From NCBI RefSeq assembly GCF_024055795.1, contig NZ_JAMXMY010000002.1, positions 496,001-560,000 of the forward strand: DNA of 64,000 nt, given 5' to 3'. Each line of letters begins with the position of its first letter. Position 1 is the stretch's first letter. A model generated the notes under the pieces. That model did not search any database. It was not told the DNA's origin and saw only the letters and a program-made list of their open reading frames with translations. The position numbers and the translations under genes are program-made. Shown piece by piece: positions 16,404 through 24,337 of this stretch. The DNA comes from Actinoallomurus purpureus (GTDB lineage Bacteria; Actinomycetota; Actinomycetes; Streptosporangiales; Streptosporangiaceae).

Positions 16404-16619
16404 CTACGGGGCGCGGCGTGCGCCGGAGGCGGCGGCGAGTTGGGCGGCGCGTGCGCGGGTGATGAGGGTGTTCGGGTCGGGGGCGTCGATGATCGTCCCG
16501 GCCGGGGTGCACGCACCGAACGCCGTGTACCGGCGGTGGTAGGGCGCCCACATCACGACCCAGCCGGGCAGGCCCTGCTCAAGCCGTGCGGCGGTCTCGA
16601 CGTTCGCTGCATCACGCAT
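16404..16619 (-). CDS. Small actinomycete protein of unknown function
   Basis: A 71-residue protein with the core GWVVMWAPYHRRYTAFGACTPAGTIIDAPDPNTLI. Similar short proteins with W-x-V-x-W-x-x-Y-x-R-x-Y-x-A-F are common in Streptosporangiales near XRE regulators and SAM methyltransferases. The start overlaps the stop of the upstream gene by eight bases. No catalytic motif is visible. Confidence 0.55.
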   Translation of the reverse strand: MRDAANVETAARLEQGLPGWVVMWAPYHRRYTAFGACTPAGTIIDAPDPNTLITRARAAQLAAASGARRAP

Positions 16620-16929
16620 CGGCGGGCTCCTCGACGCGGCCGGACACGACGCGCGCGATTAGATCGGCGGCCTGGCCGATGTCGCCGGCCGGACAGAACG
16701 GCTCGAACTCCGGCTCCGGCGGCGGCGTGTCGCGGTCGGCCGGACGCGGGCCGGGCCAGAGCCAGCACCACATCAGCCCGTCGGGGGTCTCGCGGAGGCG
16801 TACCCCCTGAGAGAGAACTCGTGGGTTGGTCGCCGTCACGAGGTCGCCGTCGACCTGCACGCGCAGACCTCGTCGCACGAGCGCGGCGGACAGCAGGTCA
16901 ATCAGCTTGCGCGGGCGTTGCTCAACCAT
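16612..16929 (-). CDS. Small actinomycete protein of unknown function
   Basis: A 105-residue protein. The first 75 residues, RGLRVQVDGDLVTATNPRV through GLMWCWLWPG, form a compact alpha/beta segment. A Pro/Glu-rich linker and a helix follow. It overlaps the true end of the methyltransferase gene upstream by eight bases and the next small gene downstream by eight bases, so the three form one operon. Function unknown. Confidence 0.55.
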   Translation of the reverse strand: MVEQRPRKLIDLLSAALVRRGLRVQVDGDLVTATNPRVLSQGVRLRETPDGLMWCWLWPGPRPADRDTPPPEPEFEPFCPAGDIGQAADLIARVVSGRVEEPADA

Positions 16930-17748
16930 GAGATGCCTCCGCTGGCTTCAGGCCGACGGCTCCCAGGACGGGAATCTCCTTGGCGGACTCCGCGGCGCGT
17001 TTCCACTTCGACACGGGGACCAGACCGGGATGGATGAGCTGGAAGCCAGTGAGGAGGCGCTCGATGTCCTTGCGTGTGCGGGGTACGCCGGGAGCGTTCG
17101 ACTGGTTCCACACCTTGGCCACGTGTTCCGTCTGCGGTTCCGCTCGCCGTGGCTCAGTACCAGGTGACTGCCGGGGGCCATGGCCTTCCGGAGCTTCGCG
17201 ACGATGCCGTAAGGATCATCGGTGTCCGGAATGAAGTGCAGGATCGCGACCAGTAGTACAGCGACCGGCTTCGACCAGTCGATGTGCCGGAGGAGCTCGG
17301 GGTGATTGATGATGTCGTCCGGGGCACGGAGGTCTGCCGTGACGACCGTGGTGTTGTCGTTTCTCGCCAGGATGGCGCGACCGTGGGCGAGGACGAGCGG
17401 GTCATTGTCGACGTAGACGACGCGGGCGTCGCGCGCTCGTTTTTGGGCGATCTCGTGGGTATTGGTCAGCGTGGGCAGTCCGGCGCCGACGTCGACGAAC
17501 TGCCGGATGCCCTGATTCGTGCAGTATCTGACTGCTCGTTGGAGGAATGCGCGGTTCTCCTTGGCCATCAGCCGAAGGCTGGGCACCCGCTCGATGGCCT
17601 CCTTCACGGCCAGCCGGTCGGCCAGGCCGTTGTCTTTGCCGCCGAGGAGGTAGTCGTACATGCGAGCCACGTTTGGCTGACTAGGGTCGTACTCGTTCGA
17701 CTGCGGCCGGTGCAGGTGCACCCCGTATCCGTCGCCGTCAGACATCAA
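16922..17748 (-). pseudogene. S-adenosyl methyltransferase (PF04672/DUF574-type), frameshifted
   Basis: The N-terminal frame (17748 to about 17150) has the family signature PNVARMYDYLLGGKDNGLADRLA, the FVDVGAGLPT motif I, VVYVDNDPLVLAH and GSHLVLSHGE. After RNR the frame turns into Arg/Ser-rich nonsense. A second frame, offset by one missing base, carries the expected ending: EHVAKVWNQSNAPGVPRTRKDIERLLTGFQL and PGLVPVSKW, stopping at 16922. The joined product would be about 275 residues, the family size. Its true stop overlaps the next gene start, which supports the second frame as native. This is either a real inactivating deletion near 17145 or a sequencing error. The start overlaps the upstream small gene (ATGA). 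Confidence 0.8.
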
Positions 17749-17990
17749 GAGGGCGTCCCTCCAGCCTCGCCGCGTAGCTGCTCGGCGAGATGGTCAGATG
17801 TCGATCCGCGGAGTTCGGTTGCGCTGCCGTCCTTCGGGCGCAGGCGTTTGGCGATCCAGTCGCCATGTACCCCGCCGGGGAGACGCTCCCTATAGATCTC
17901 CCAATCGCTGGCGTACAGGGCCTGAAGCTGTTCGATGTCGCTTGGCCACGGGCCGTGCAGACTGTCTCTTCGCGTGTATGCGCTGTCCAT
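17745..17990 (-). CDS. Small protein paired with XRE/methyltransferase locus
   Basis: An 81-residue protein, WPSDIEQLQALYASDWEIYRERLPGGVHGDWIAKRLRP in the middle, acidic and basic alternation, no motif of known function. Its stop overlaps the methyltransferase start by four bases. Transcribed divergently from the XRE regulator at 18208. Such short proteins frequently accompany actinomycete XRE regulators; I infer a regulatory partner but cannot name a family. Confidence 0.55.
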   Translation of the reverse strand: MDSAYTRRDSLHGPWPSDIEQLQALYASDWEIYRERLPGGVHGDWIAKRLRPKDGSATELRGSTSDHLAEQLRGEAGGTPS

Positions 17991-18084
17991 CTCGGCGTCC
18001 TTCTGTCAGGTCAACTGAGAAGGTACGTTCGGTTATCTGTCAGTGACAGAGTCAACGCATGACCGTTTTAAAGATCGACAGCGA

Positions 18085-18131
18085 AACAGCCACGGAACGT
18101 GTCCTGGAAAGGGTCACGAAACGTGGCTGTT
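18085..18131. promoter_or_regulatory. Long imperfect palindrome upstream of XRE regulator
   Basis: Arms AACAGCCACG (18085-18094) and CGTGGCTGTT (18122-18131) are perfect complements. Inside, CGTGTCC and GGTCACG nearly pair, extending the dyad. It is centred about 100 nt before the XRE start, in the divergent promoter region, where an autoregulatory operator would be expected. Confidence 0.5.
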
Positions 18132-18158
18132 CTCGTCAGCGCGGTTACAACAGAAAAT

Positions 18159-18204
18159 CCTGCGTCATAACCTGAAGGTCGCCAGATCTCAGGAAGGACG
18201 CAGG
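18159..18204 (+). promoter_or_regulatory. Nested stem-loop that covers the ribosome site of the XRE gene
   Basis: Outer arms CCTGCGTC (18159-18166) and GACGCAGG (18197-18204); inner arms CCTGA (18171-18175) and TCAGG (18189-18193). The right arms overlap the only Shine-Dalgarno-like sequence (AGGAAGGA, 18191-18198), and the GTG start follows three bases later. Folding would hide the ribosome site, so translation may be controlled by this structure. Confidence 0.5.
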
Positions 18205-18207
18205 GCT

Positions 18208-19431
18208 GTGACTGAATCTACCATTGGCGATCGTCTCCGGGAGCTACGTCGGCGACGAGGAATGACCCAGGAGGAGCTGGCCGAAGCCGCTGGCGTCAGC
18301 CTCGGGGTGATCAAGAAGCTGGAGCGGGGCGGCAACGCTCGCATGGAGACCCTCCACGACATCGCACGGGCCTTGGGTGTGGTCACTGTGACGTTTGCCG
18401 CGCCGACGTCTCCGGAGCCGCAGGAAGAAGCTGCCGACGAACTAGTGCTCGCAGACATGCGCTCGGCGATCAGCCCGCCCATCGGACTCGGTGGCCGGCG
18501 CATCTACGGCACAGCTGACGGCGATCACCCCGACCTGGCGAGGCTTCGCCGGGCTGTGAAGACCGTAGCCGCGGCCTACCACGCCGATCGCTACGACGAC
18601 CTCGCAAGGATCATCCCGGCTCTCGTTCGCTCCGCGCACTACCACGTGGACGTGCACGACCAGGGTGACGAGAACCGGGTAGCGCTACACGCCCGCGCCG
18701 ACGTCCTCAGCCTCGCAGGCCGCTACCTGATCCAGGTCCGGGCACATGATCTCGCCTTGACCGCACTCCACGCCTCCCTCCAGGACGCAACGGCGATCGG
18801 AGACGTCCCCCTGGCGGCTGCAGCGATCAGCGCCCAGGCCCACGCGATGCTTCGCCAGGGCAGGCTCAGCGAGGTCGAACAGCTCTGCGCCGACACCGCA
18901 TCAGAGATCGAGCCGCGCATGTCGAGCGCTGAGCCGGATGAGATCTCGGCTTGGGGCTGGATGCTGATGCGCGCGTCGGCTGCGGCCGCTCGCAACAACA
19001 GGCCCCAGGAAGCGACGGAGTACCTGAAGCTCGCCGCTGCCGGTGCGGCACGGCTCGATGACGAGCATCCGACGGTCGACTACCGCACATTCGGGCCGGT
19101 CACCGTTTCGCTCAAGCGAGCTGAGAACGCAGTGATCGGTGGCAAGCCCGACCAGACCATTGAGGTTGCGAGCCATCTGCCGGGCGACCTCGACCACACG
19201 ATGCCCGAGGAGTGGCAGCGTCATCGTCTGGACCACGCCCTCGCGCTGGTCCGGGTTGGTTCCCCAGATCCGGCGACTGACGTTCTGGACGAGTTGCGGA
19301 GGCGCAAGCCGCACTGGCTTCGCTACCAGCAGTACGCCCGTGACGCCGTTCGAGAGATCCTCCAAACCCGGCCGCGGATGCCGAGCGAGAAACAGCGAGC
19401 ACTCGCAGAGTTCATGAACGTGGAGGGCTGA
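18208..19431 (+). CDS. XRE-family regulator with C-terminal TPR-like domain
   Basis: A 407-residue cytoplasmic regulator. Residues 3-60 form a lambda-repressor-type helix-turn-helix: IGDRLRELRRRRGMTQEELAEAAGVSLGVIKKLERGGNARMETLHDIARALGV. Residues 110-400 are helical repeats of the type found in actinomycete XRE/TPR regulators such as those near antibiotic loci. I chose GTG 18208, which follows GGAAGGACGCAGGGCT and places the HTH at the N-terminus; the open frame runs back to 18043 but would add 55 unstructured residues. It is divergent from the small protein/methyltransferase operon, which it probably controls. The CRISPR mini-array begins only 9 bp after its stop. Confidence 0.85.
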   Translation: MTESTIGDRLRELRRRRGMTQEELAEAAGVSLGVIKKLERGGNARMETLHDIARALGVVTVTFAAPTSPEPQEEAADELVLADMRSAISPPIGLGGRRIYGTADGDHPDLARLRRAVKTVAAAYHADRYDDLARIIPALVRSAHYHVDVHDQGDENRVALHARADVLSLAGRYLIQVRAHDLALTALHASLQDATAIGDVPLAAAAISAQAHAMLRQGRLSEVEQLCADTASEIEPRMSSAEPDEISAWGWMLMRASAAAARNNRPQEATEYLKLAAAGAARLDDEHPTVDYRTFGPVTVSLKRAENAVIGGKPDQTIEVASHLPGDLDHTMPEEWQRHRLDHALALVRVGSPDPATDVLDELRRRKPHWLRYQQYARDAVREILQTRPRMPSEKQRALAEFMNVEG

Positions 19432-19440
19432 CAGGCTCCT

Positions 19441-19591
19441 CGGATCACCCCCACGTGCGTGGGGAGCACTACTCACACATCCGCTTGTAGTCCCGTTCGG
19501 TCGGATCACCCCCACGTGCGTGGGGAGGACACGACCCAAGACCTCTCCCGGGGCTACAGCGGCGGCTCACCCCCACGTAGGTGGGGAGGAC
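19441..19591 (-). CRISPR. Type I-E-like CRISPR mini-array: three 29-nt repeats, two 32-nt spacers
   Basis: Repeats at 19441-19469, 19502-19530 and 19563-19591 are spaced exactly 61 nt apart. The plus-strand repeat starts CGGATCACCCCCACG and ends CGTGGGGAGGAC, with a 7-bp hairpin CCCCACG/CGTGGGG; read on the minus strand it has the GT-CTCCCC...GGGGTGATCCG form of actinobacterial type I-E repeats. Repeat 3 has three changes (CTC for ATC, TAG for TGC) but keeps a 6-bp stem. Spacers are 19470-19501 and 19531-19562. A possible third spacer (19592-19623) lacks a following repeat. No cas gene is in the window, so any processing must be in trans. Confidence 0.85.
19531..19562 (-). other. CRISPR spacer 2, near-match to the adjacent eccC gene
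   Basis: The spacer matches 19841-19872 (opposite orientation) at 29 of 32 bases. In the eccC reading frame it encodes TTQDLSRGYSG against TTQDLARGYSG in the gene; two of the three differences are silent third-position changes. In crRNA orientation the mismatches fall at positions 12, 17 and 24, outside the first 11 seed-side bases. The three bases next to the protospacer are GCG, not a classic type I-E AAG-like PAM. Confidence 0.85.
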
Positions 19592-19650
19592 GCACCATCT
19601 ACATCATCGCCATCAACGAATGGCTCCACTCACTTCGAAACGCATCCTAG

Positions 19651-22600
19651 CTAGGTCCCTTGCATGGCTATGGCCCCCTGAATCGGAATTATCTGGCCGA
19701 GGTGGACGTATAGGCCGCGGCCGGTGGGGCCGTCCACGGAGATCTGGCGGGGGAGGCGGAGGTTGAAGACGTCGCCGTCGTCCGGGGACGTGACGGCGAG
19801 GAGGACACCGGTGCGGGAGCGTCTCGTTTCGGCAATGGCGCCGCTGTAGCCGCGGGCGAGGTCCTGGGTCGTTCCGCCGATGATGACGGCCTGTTCGGCG
19901 TCCCGGGCCTGGCGTAGCGCGCGGACGAGCACGTCGTCGAACGGGGTGGTGTCCAGCAACTCCGCGTCGTCGACCACCACCACGTACCGGCTCTCACCCT
20001 CGACGATCTCCTCGAATCGGTAGGCGTCCTCCGGCGTTTCCAGCACGGAGAGCACGCCCGGCTCACCGCGCAGCTCCCGCAGCGGCGACCGGCGGGGGCA
20101 GACGAGGACGACCGGCACGGTGCCGCTGCCGACCTTCGGGTCGAGCAGGGAGGTGACCATGGTCATGAGGACGGTGGAGCGGCCGGAGCGGGGTGGGCCG
20201 GCGACGGTGAATCCGGGGCCTTCGGCGAGGAGGTCGACGCCGATTGGGCCGAGTTCGTCGCCGCCCGCGCCCACCAACGCCCACAGCGGGGACGGTGCGA
20301 CGAAGTCGGGGTCCAAAGCCAGCGCCTCGGCATAGGTGACGCGGACCGGGAGTTCGTCCACGTGGAGTGGGCGCTGGCCGTGGGGAGGGCGGTCGTACGA
20401 CCGTTCGGCCTCGCGGGCGATCCTCTGCAGGGCGGCGACCTGGGCGGTGCCGGAGGCGACGTCGGTCAGCAGCGCGATCTGGGACTCCCGCAGGGACCCG
20501 CCGTCGGGGCCGACGGGCTCGAGCACGCGGCCCGGAGGCATGTCGGAGGGTACGTGGCGTTCGTCGACGCCGGCGTAGGCGTAGTCGTTCGGGTCGGCCA
20601 TGCGCAGGATGAGGCGGTCGTCGAACAGGGTGGAGACCCGGCCGGTGAGGCCGGTGCGTTCGCCGGTGACGACGGCGCGCAGGCCGACGGCGGCGCCCTC
20701 GCGCAGGAGGAGCAGGACGGCGTCGATGAGACGGCCGTAGTCGTAGTTCTCGAAGGCGGCGACGAAGCCCTCCCAGCGGTCGAGCATCAGGAGCATCCAG
20801 GGCAGGCGCTCGGACGGTGCGACGGCGGCGCGCTGTTCGGCGAGGGAGGAGAAGCCGGTGGCGGCGAGGATCTGCTGGCGGCGGCCGACCTCGGCGTGGA
20901 GGCGCGCGAGGAGGCGTTCGAGGCGTTCGGTCTGGTCGCGGGTGACGACGGCGCCGCAGTGCGGCAGGGCGACCAAGGGGAGGAGGGCGTTCGAGCCGCA
21001 GTCGATGGCGTAGAGGTGGACGTCGGCGGGGGCGCAGGTCGAGGCCAGGGAGCCGGCCAGGGTGCGCAGCGCGGTCGAGCGGCCGGAGCGCGGCGATCCC
21101 GCGACGTAGACGTGGCCGCCGTGCACGAGGTCGAGTGCGAGGACGGAGCGTGACTGGGCGGACGGCAGGTCGGTCAGGCCGTACGCGAGCGGTGGGACGT
21201 CGTCGTGGTCGGTGAAGACCGCGGGCAGGTCCTCGAGGGTCACGCGGGACGGCAGCGGCTCCAGCCACGGTGGCGGCTGGTCGTCGAGGCCGGCGCGGTC
21301 GGCGGCGTCGCGGACGGCGGCGACGAGTGCCTTCAGGTCGGTCACCGTCGTGGCCTCGTCGTCGGTGGTCTCGGTGAGGGCGAGCGGGCGGCCGAGGCCC
21401 TGCCAGGGGAGGGGGACGACGTCGGCGGGGATGGCGGTGTGGGCGCCGGGGCGCCGTCCGCCGATCCGCGCAGACTGGACCGCCTGCGGTGCGGCGGCGC
21501 CGGACCGTACGTAGCATCGGCCGGGCGTGGACTTGGAGATCCGGGCGGCGGACGGGTCGTCGATCACGTCGGTGGACTCTTCGGGGCCGGTGACGCGCAG
21601 CGCGATCCGCAGGTTGGTGTTGGCGCGGATGTCGCCGGTGACGACCCCGGCGGGGCGCTGGGTGGCGAGCAGCAGGTGCACGCCGAGGGATCGGCCGCGG
21701 CGGCCGATGTCGACGAGGCCGTCGACGAAGGCGGGCAGGTCGTCGGCCATCGTGGCGAATTCGTCGATGACGAGGACGAGGCGCGGCATCCGGACGGGGG
21801 CGCGGCGGTCGCCGTCGTCGTACAGCTCGCAGTAGTCCTCGATGTCCTTGGCCCCGGCGTGCAGCAGGGTCTCCTCACGCCGCCGCAGCTCGGCCCCGAG
21901 GGACTCGAGGGCGCGTTCGGTGAGGTGGCCGTCGAGGTCGGTGACCATTCCGGCGACGTGCGGCAGTGACGCGCAGTCCTTGAACGCCGCGCCGCCCTTG
22001 TAGTCGATCAGCACGAACGTCATCTCGTCGGGCCGGTTCGCGACCGCCAGCGACGCGATCAGGGTCTGTAGCAGCTCGGACTTGCCCGCGCCCGTCGTGC
22101 CGGCGATCAGGCCGTGCGGCCCGTCGACGCGCAGGTCGATCGTGAACACGCCGTCGGCGGACACCCCGATCGGCACCGCGGTGGTGCGGCCGCCGGCCGC
22201 CCAGATCGCCTGGACGTGGGCGGCGGTGGGCGCCGGCATGCCGAGGACGTCGAGCAGCCTGGCCTCGCGCGGGACCGCCGACTCGGCGTCGTCGCGGGAC
22301 ACGTCCCGTACGGGGGCCAGGGCCCGGGCCATGCGGTCGCACCAGCCGGTGGAGACCTGGTCGGCCAGGATCGGGCCGACGGAGTCGAGCCCGTGGCCGC
22401 GCAGCCGTACGTGCGTCGGCCGGTCCCAGTCCCAGGCGGCGACGGCGGTGCACTCTTCGGGCAGGAGGCGTTCGTCGTCGTCGACGCAGATCGCGTGCAG
22501 TCCGACCGCCGGGCCGCCGGACAGCACCTGGGGCATGCCGGGTACGCGGCGCAGCTGCCGCGCGCCGTCCATGACCAGGAGGATGTTGTACGGGCCGGAG

Positions 22601-24114
22601 CCCTGGGCGGCGCCGCTGAAGAGTCCGCCGGAGGACCGGTCGGCGGCGCGGCGGCGCTCGGTGATGCGGATCGCCAGCTCGGTGATCCGCCGCGCGACCG
22701 ATTCGGGATCGGCGCCGATCAACGCGACGCACTCCTCGCCCTCACGCGGGGCGCAGTGCGGCAGCCAGCGCGCCCAGTTCCAGTGCTCGCCGCCGTCGGG
22801 GTCGGCTGAGAGCACGACGATCGCCAGGTCGCGGGGGCTGTGCAGCGCGGCGGCCTGAGCGACCAGCCAGCGGGCGAGGGCGCGTGAGCGGTCGCGCGGC
22901 CCGGCGAGCCCGATCACGCCGAGGTCGGCGAGGGGCAGCGTGACCGGGACGGTGCGCGCGACGGGCGGCTCGGGCATGACGGGATCCGTGTCGCCGCCGC
23001 GGCCGGGGGTGAGCTCGATGCGGGCGGGCAGGTCGGCCAGGCCGACGCGCAGGTGCAGTGTGTCGGCGTCGGCGCGGCGGCGTTCCCAGAGCCGTCGCCG
23101 GGGGCCGGTGGCGGTCAGCAGCACCTCGGCCGGGTCGGGCGCGAGGGCCCGGCGGTCGTCCTCGTCGGCGCGGCGCAGCCGCTCCAGCGCGTCGTCGAAC
23201 TCCGCCTTGGCGCGCCGGTGGTCCTTCATCGCCCGTTTGTAGGACTTACGGCCGTACAGCCGGTCGCCGATCCATTCGCCGACCTGGATGACGGGGTAGG
23301 CGAAGGCCATCAGCATCCAGTACCACTGGTGGGTGATCACGGCCATCGCGACGCCGGTCGCGGCGAAGAGCAGCGAGCCGAGCAGCCGGAGCCGCTCCCT
23401 CTGGCTCTTCGGTGGCTGCTGCGGCACCTCGAGCGCGGACCGGCGTTCGGGCGGCAGCAGGCGGGGCGGCCGGTTGTAGGCGAGCCCGCCGTCGTCCAGC
23501 GGCGCCAGGTGCGCGTCCGGCGCGGTGGACGGGGCGTACGTCAGCACGGACGCTCCGACCGTCAGCACGCCTCCGGGAGGCCACGCGACGGTGCCGTCCA
23601 GCGGCACGCCGTCGACGGTGCCGTGCCCGTCCACGGTGACGCGGTGGGACTCCACCGTGATGGTCAGGGCGTGCGGCGGCACGGAGGGGTCGCCGATGCG
23701 TACGTCCACGTCGGGAGCGTTGCCGACGGTGGTCGTGCCGATGCCGATGCGGTGCACCGCCCCGGAGGCGGGGCCGCCGGTCACGCGGATCTCGGCGCTG
23801 CCGCTGGGCTCGGTCAGGACCGTCGCGACGGCGTCCGCCGGGTCGAGGGCCACGACCGCGCCGTCTCGTAGCACCCGCGCGGCGGGCACGGCCGGATCGA
23901 GCATGCGGCCGCCGGCCCACAGCGGAGGCGCGGATTCCGCGACCCAGCGTGCGCTTGGTAGGTGTACGACTTCCGCGAGGGCCTCTTTGGCCGGCTCGGT
24001 GTTGAGCGCCGTAATAAGTGATCTCGCAACGGTTTCTACCGTCATATCGGAATCACCGTTGACCACGACGTCACGGGGACCGTGATCGGTCATCACCGTG
24101 AGCGAGATTCGCAT
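19651..24114 (-). CDS. eccC: FHA-containing fused EccC-type FtsK/SpoIIIE ATPase (type VII secretion)
   Basis: A 1487-residue membrane ATPase. Start ATG 24114 has GGAGG 4-5 nt upstream. The first 90 residues form an EssC-like N-domain; residues about 100-175 look like an FHA domain (VTGGPASGAVHRIGIGTTTVGNAPDVDVRIGD). Two TM helices lie near 225-265 (LLFAATGVAMAVIT, WYWMLMAFAYPVIQVG). Three ATPase domains follow: the first has a canonical Walker A GTTGAGKSE near 672-680, while the second and third carry GSPRSGRST and GPPRSGRST near 1008 and 1309, lacking the usual lysine. The layout fuses EccCa and EccCb as in Firmicute EssC. In type VII secretion it recognises and drives WXG100 substrates; one WXG100 gene lies at 7.1 kb. 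No eccB, eccD, eccE or mycP is in the window. A CRISPR spacer matches its 3' end. Confidence 0.9.
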   Translation of the reverse strand: MRISLTVMTDHGPRDVVVNGDSDMTVETVARSLITALNTEPAKEALAEVVHLPSARWVAESAPPLWAGGRMLDPAVPAARVLRDGAVVALDPADAVATVLTEPSGSAEIRVTGGPASGAVHRIGIGTTTVGNAPDVDVRIGDPSVPPHALTITVESHRVTVDGHGTVDGVPLDGTVAWPPGGVLTVGASVLTYAPSTAPDAHLAPLDDGGLAYNRPPRLLPPERRSALEVPQQPPKSQRERLRLLGSLLFAATGVAMAVITHQWYWMLMAFAYPVIQVGEWIGDRLYGRKSYKRAMKDHRRAKAEFDDALERLRRADEDDRRALAPDPAEVLLTATGPRRRLWERRRADADTLHLRVGLADLPARIELTPGRGGDTDPVMPEPPVARTVPVTLPLADLGVIGLAGPRDRSRALARWLVAQAAALHSPRDLAIVVLSADPDGGEHWNWARWLPHCAPREGEECVALIGADPESVARRITELAIRITERRRAADRSSGGLFSGAAQGSGPYNILLVMDGARQLRRVPGMPQVLSGGPAVGLHAICVDDDERLLPEECTAVAAWDWDRPTHVRLRGHGLDSVGPILADQVSTGWCDRMARALAPVRDVSRDDAESAVPREARLLDVLGMPAPTAAHVQAIWAAGGRTTAVPIGVSADGVFTIDLRVDGPHGLIAGTTGAGKSELLQTLIASLAVANRPDEMTFVLIDYKGGAAFKDCASLPHVAGMVTDLDGHLTERALESLGAELRRREETLLHAGAKDIEDYCELYDDGDRRAPVRMPRLVLVIDEFATMADDLPAFVDGLVDIGRRGRSLGVHLLLATQRPAGVVTGDIRANTNLRIALRVTGPEESTDVIDDPSAARISKSTPGRCYVRSGAAAPQAVQSARIGGRRPGAHTAIPADVVPLPWQGLGRPLALTETTDDEATTVTDLKALVAAVRDAADRAGLDDQPPPWLEPLPSRVTLEDLPAVFTDHDDVPPLAYGLTDLPSAQSRSVLALDLVHGGHVYVAGSPRSGRSTALRTLAGSLASTCAPADVHLYAIDCGSNALLPLVALPHCGAVVTRDQTERLERLLARLHAEVGRRQQILAATGFSSLAEQRAAVAPSERLPWMLLMLDRWEGFVAAFENYDYGRLIDAVLLLLREGAAVGLRAVVTGERTGLTGRVSTLFDDRLILRMADPNDYAYAGVDERHVPSDMPPGRVLEPVGPDGGSLRESQIALLTDVASGTAQVAALQRIAREAERSYDRPPHGQRPLHVDELPVRVTYAEALALDPDFVAPSPLWALVGAGGDELGPIGVDLLAEGPGFTVAGPPRSGRSTVLMTMVTSLLDPKVGSGTVPVVLVCPRRSPLRELRGEPGVLSVLETPEDAYRFEEIVEGESRYVVVVDDAELLDTTPFDDVLVRALRQARDAEQAVIIGGTTQDLARGYSGAIAETRRSRTGVLLAVTSPDDGDVFNLRLPRQISVDGPTGRGLYVHLGQIIPIQGAIAMQGT

Positions 24115-24337
24115 TACCCCTCCGGATTCGCCGTCTGCCGGACCAGGATAGAGAGGGTGCCGGGGTCTCTCCAGCAGCTCCGGTCGAGTACTCGCTTGAT
24201 CGCTTACTAGTTGTGACATCCGTGGCGAAACAATCTGTGGTTGCCGCATTGACGCGGAGCGGTAAGGGCGGAACGATGGTTCGCCGCGTCCCGTCAACGC
24301 CGACAGTCCGCAATCCCCCGAATTGGCGGAGTAGCCA

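Noticed and set aside
16922-17160. Programmed -1 ribosomal frameshift in the methyltransferase gene
   Set aside because: No slippery heptamer or downstream structure is evident at the switch; a base deletion or sequencing error is simpler.
19470-19501. Spacer 1 as a second match to eccC (its minus strand encodes a Y-K-R motif similar to SYKRAMKD near 23.2 kb)
   Set aside because: Only a 6-nt core (TTGTAG) aligns well; flanking bases match at about chance level, so no claim is made.
19441-19591. Repeats as REP-like or transposon end repeats instead of CRISPR
   Set aside because: The exact 29/32 periodicity, type I-E-like hairpin repeat and a coding-derived spacer fit CRISPR better.
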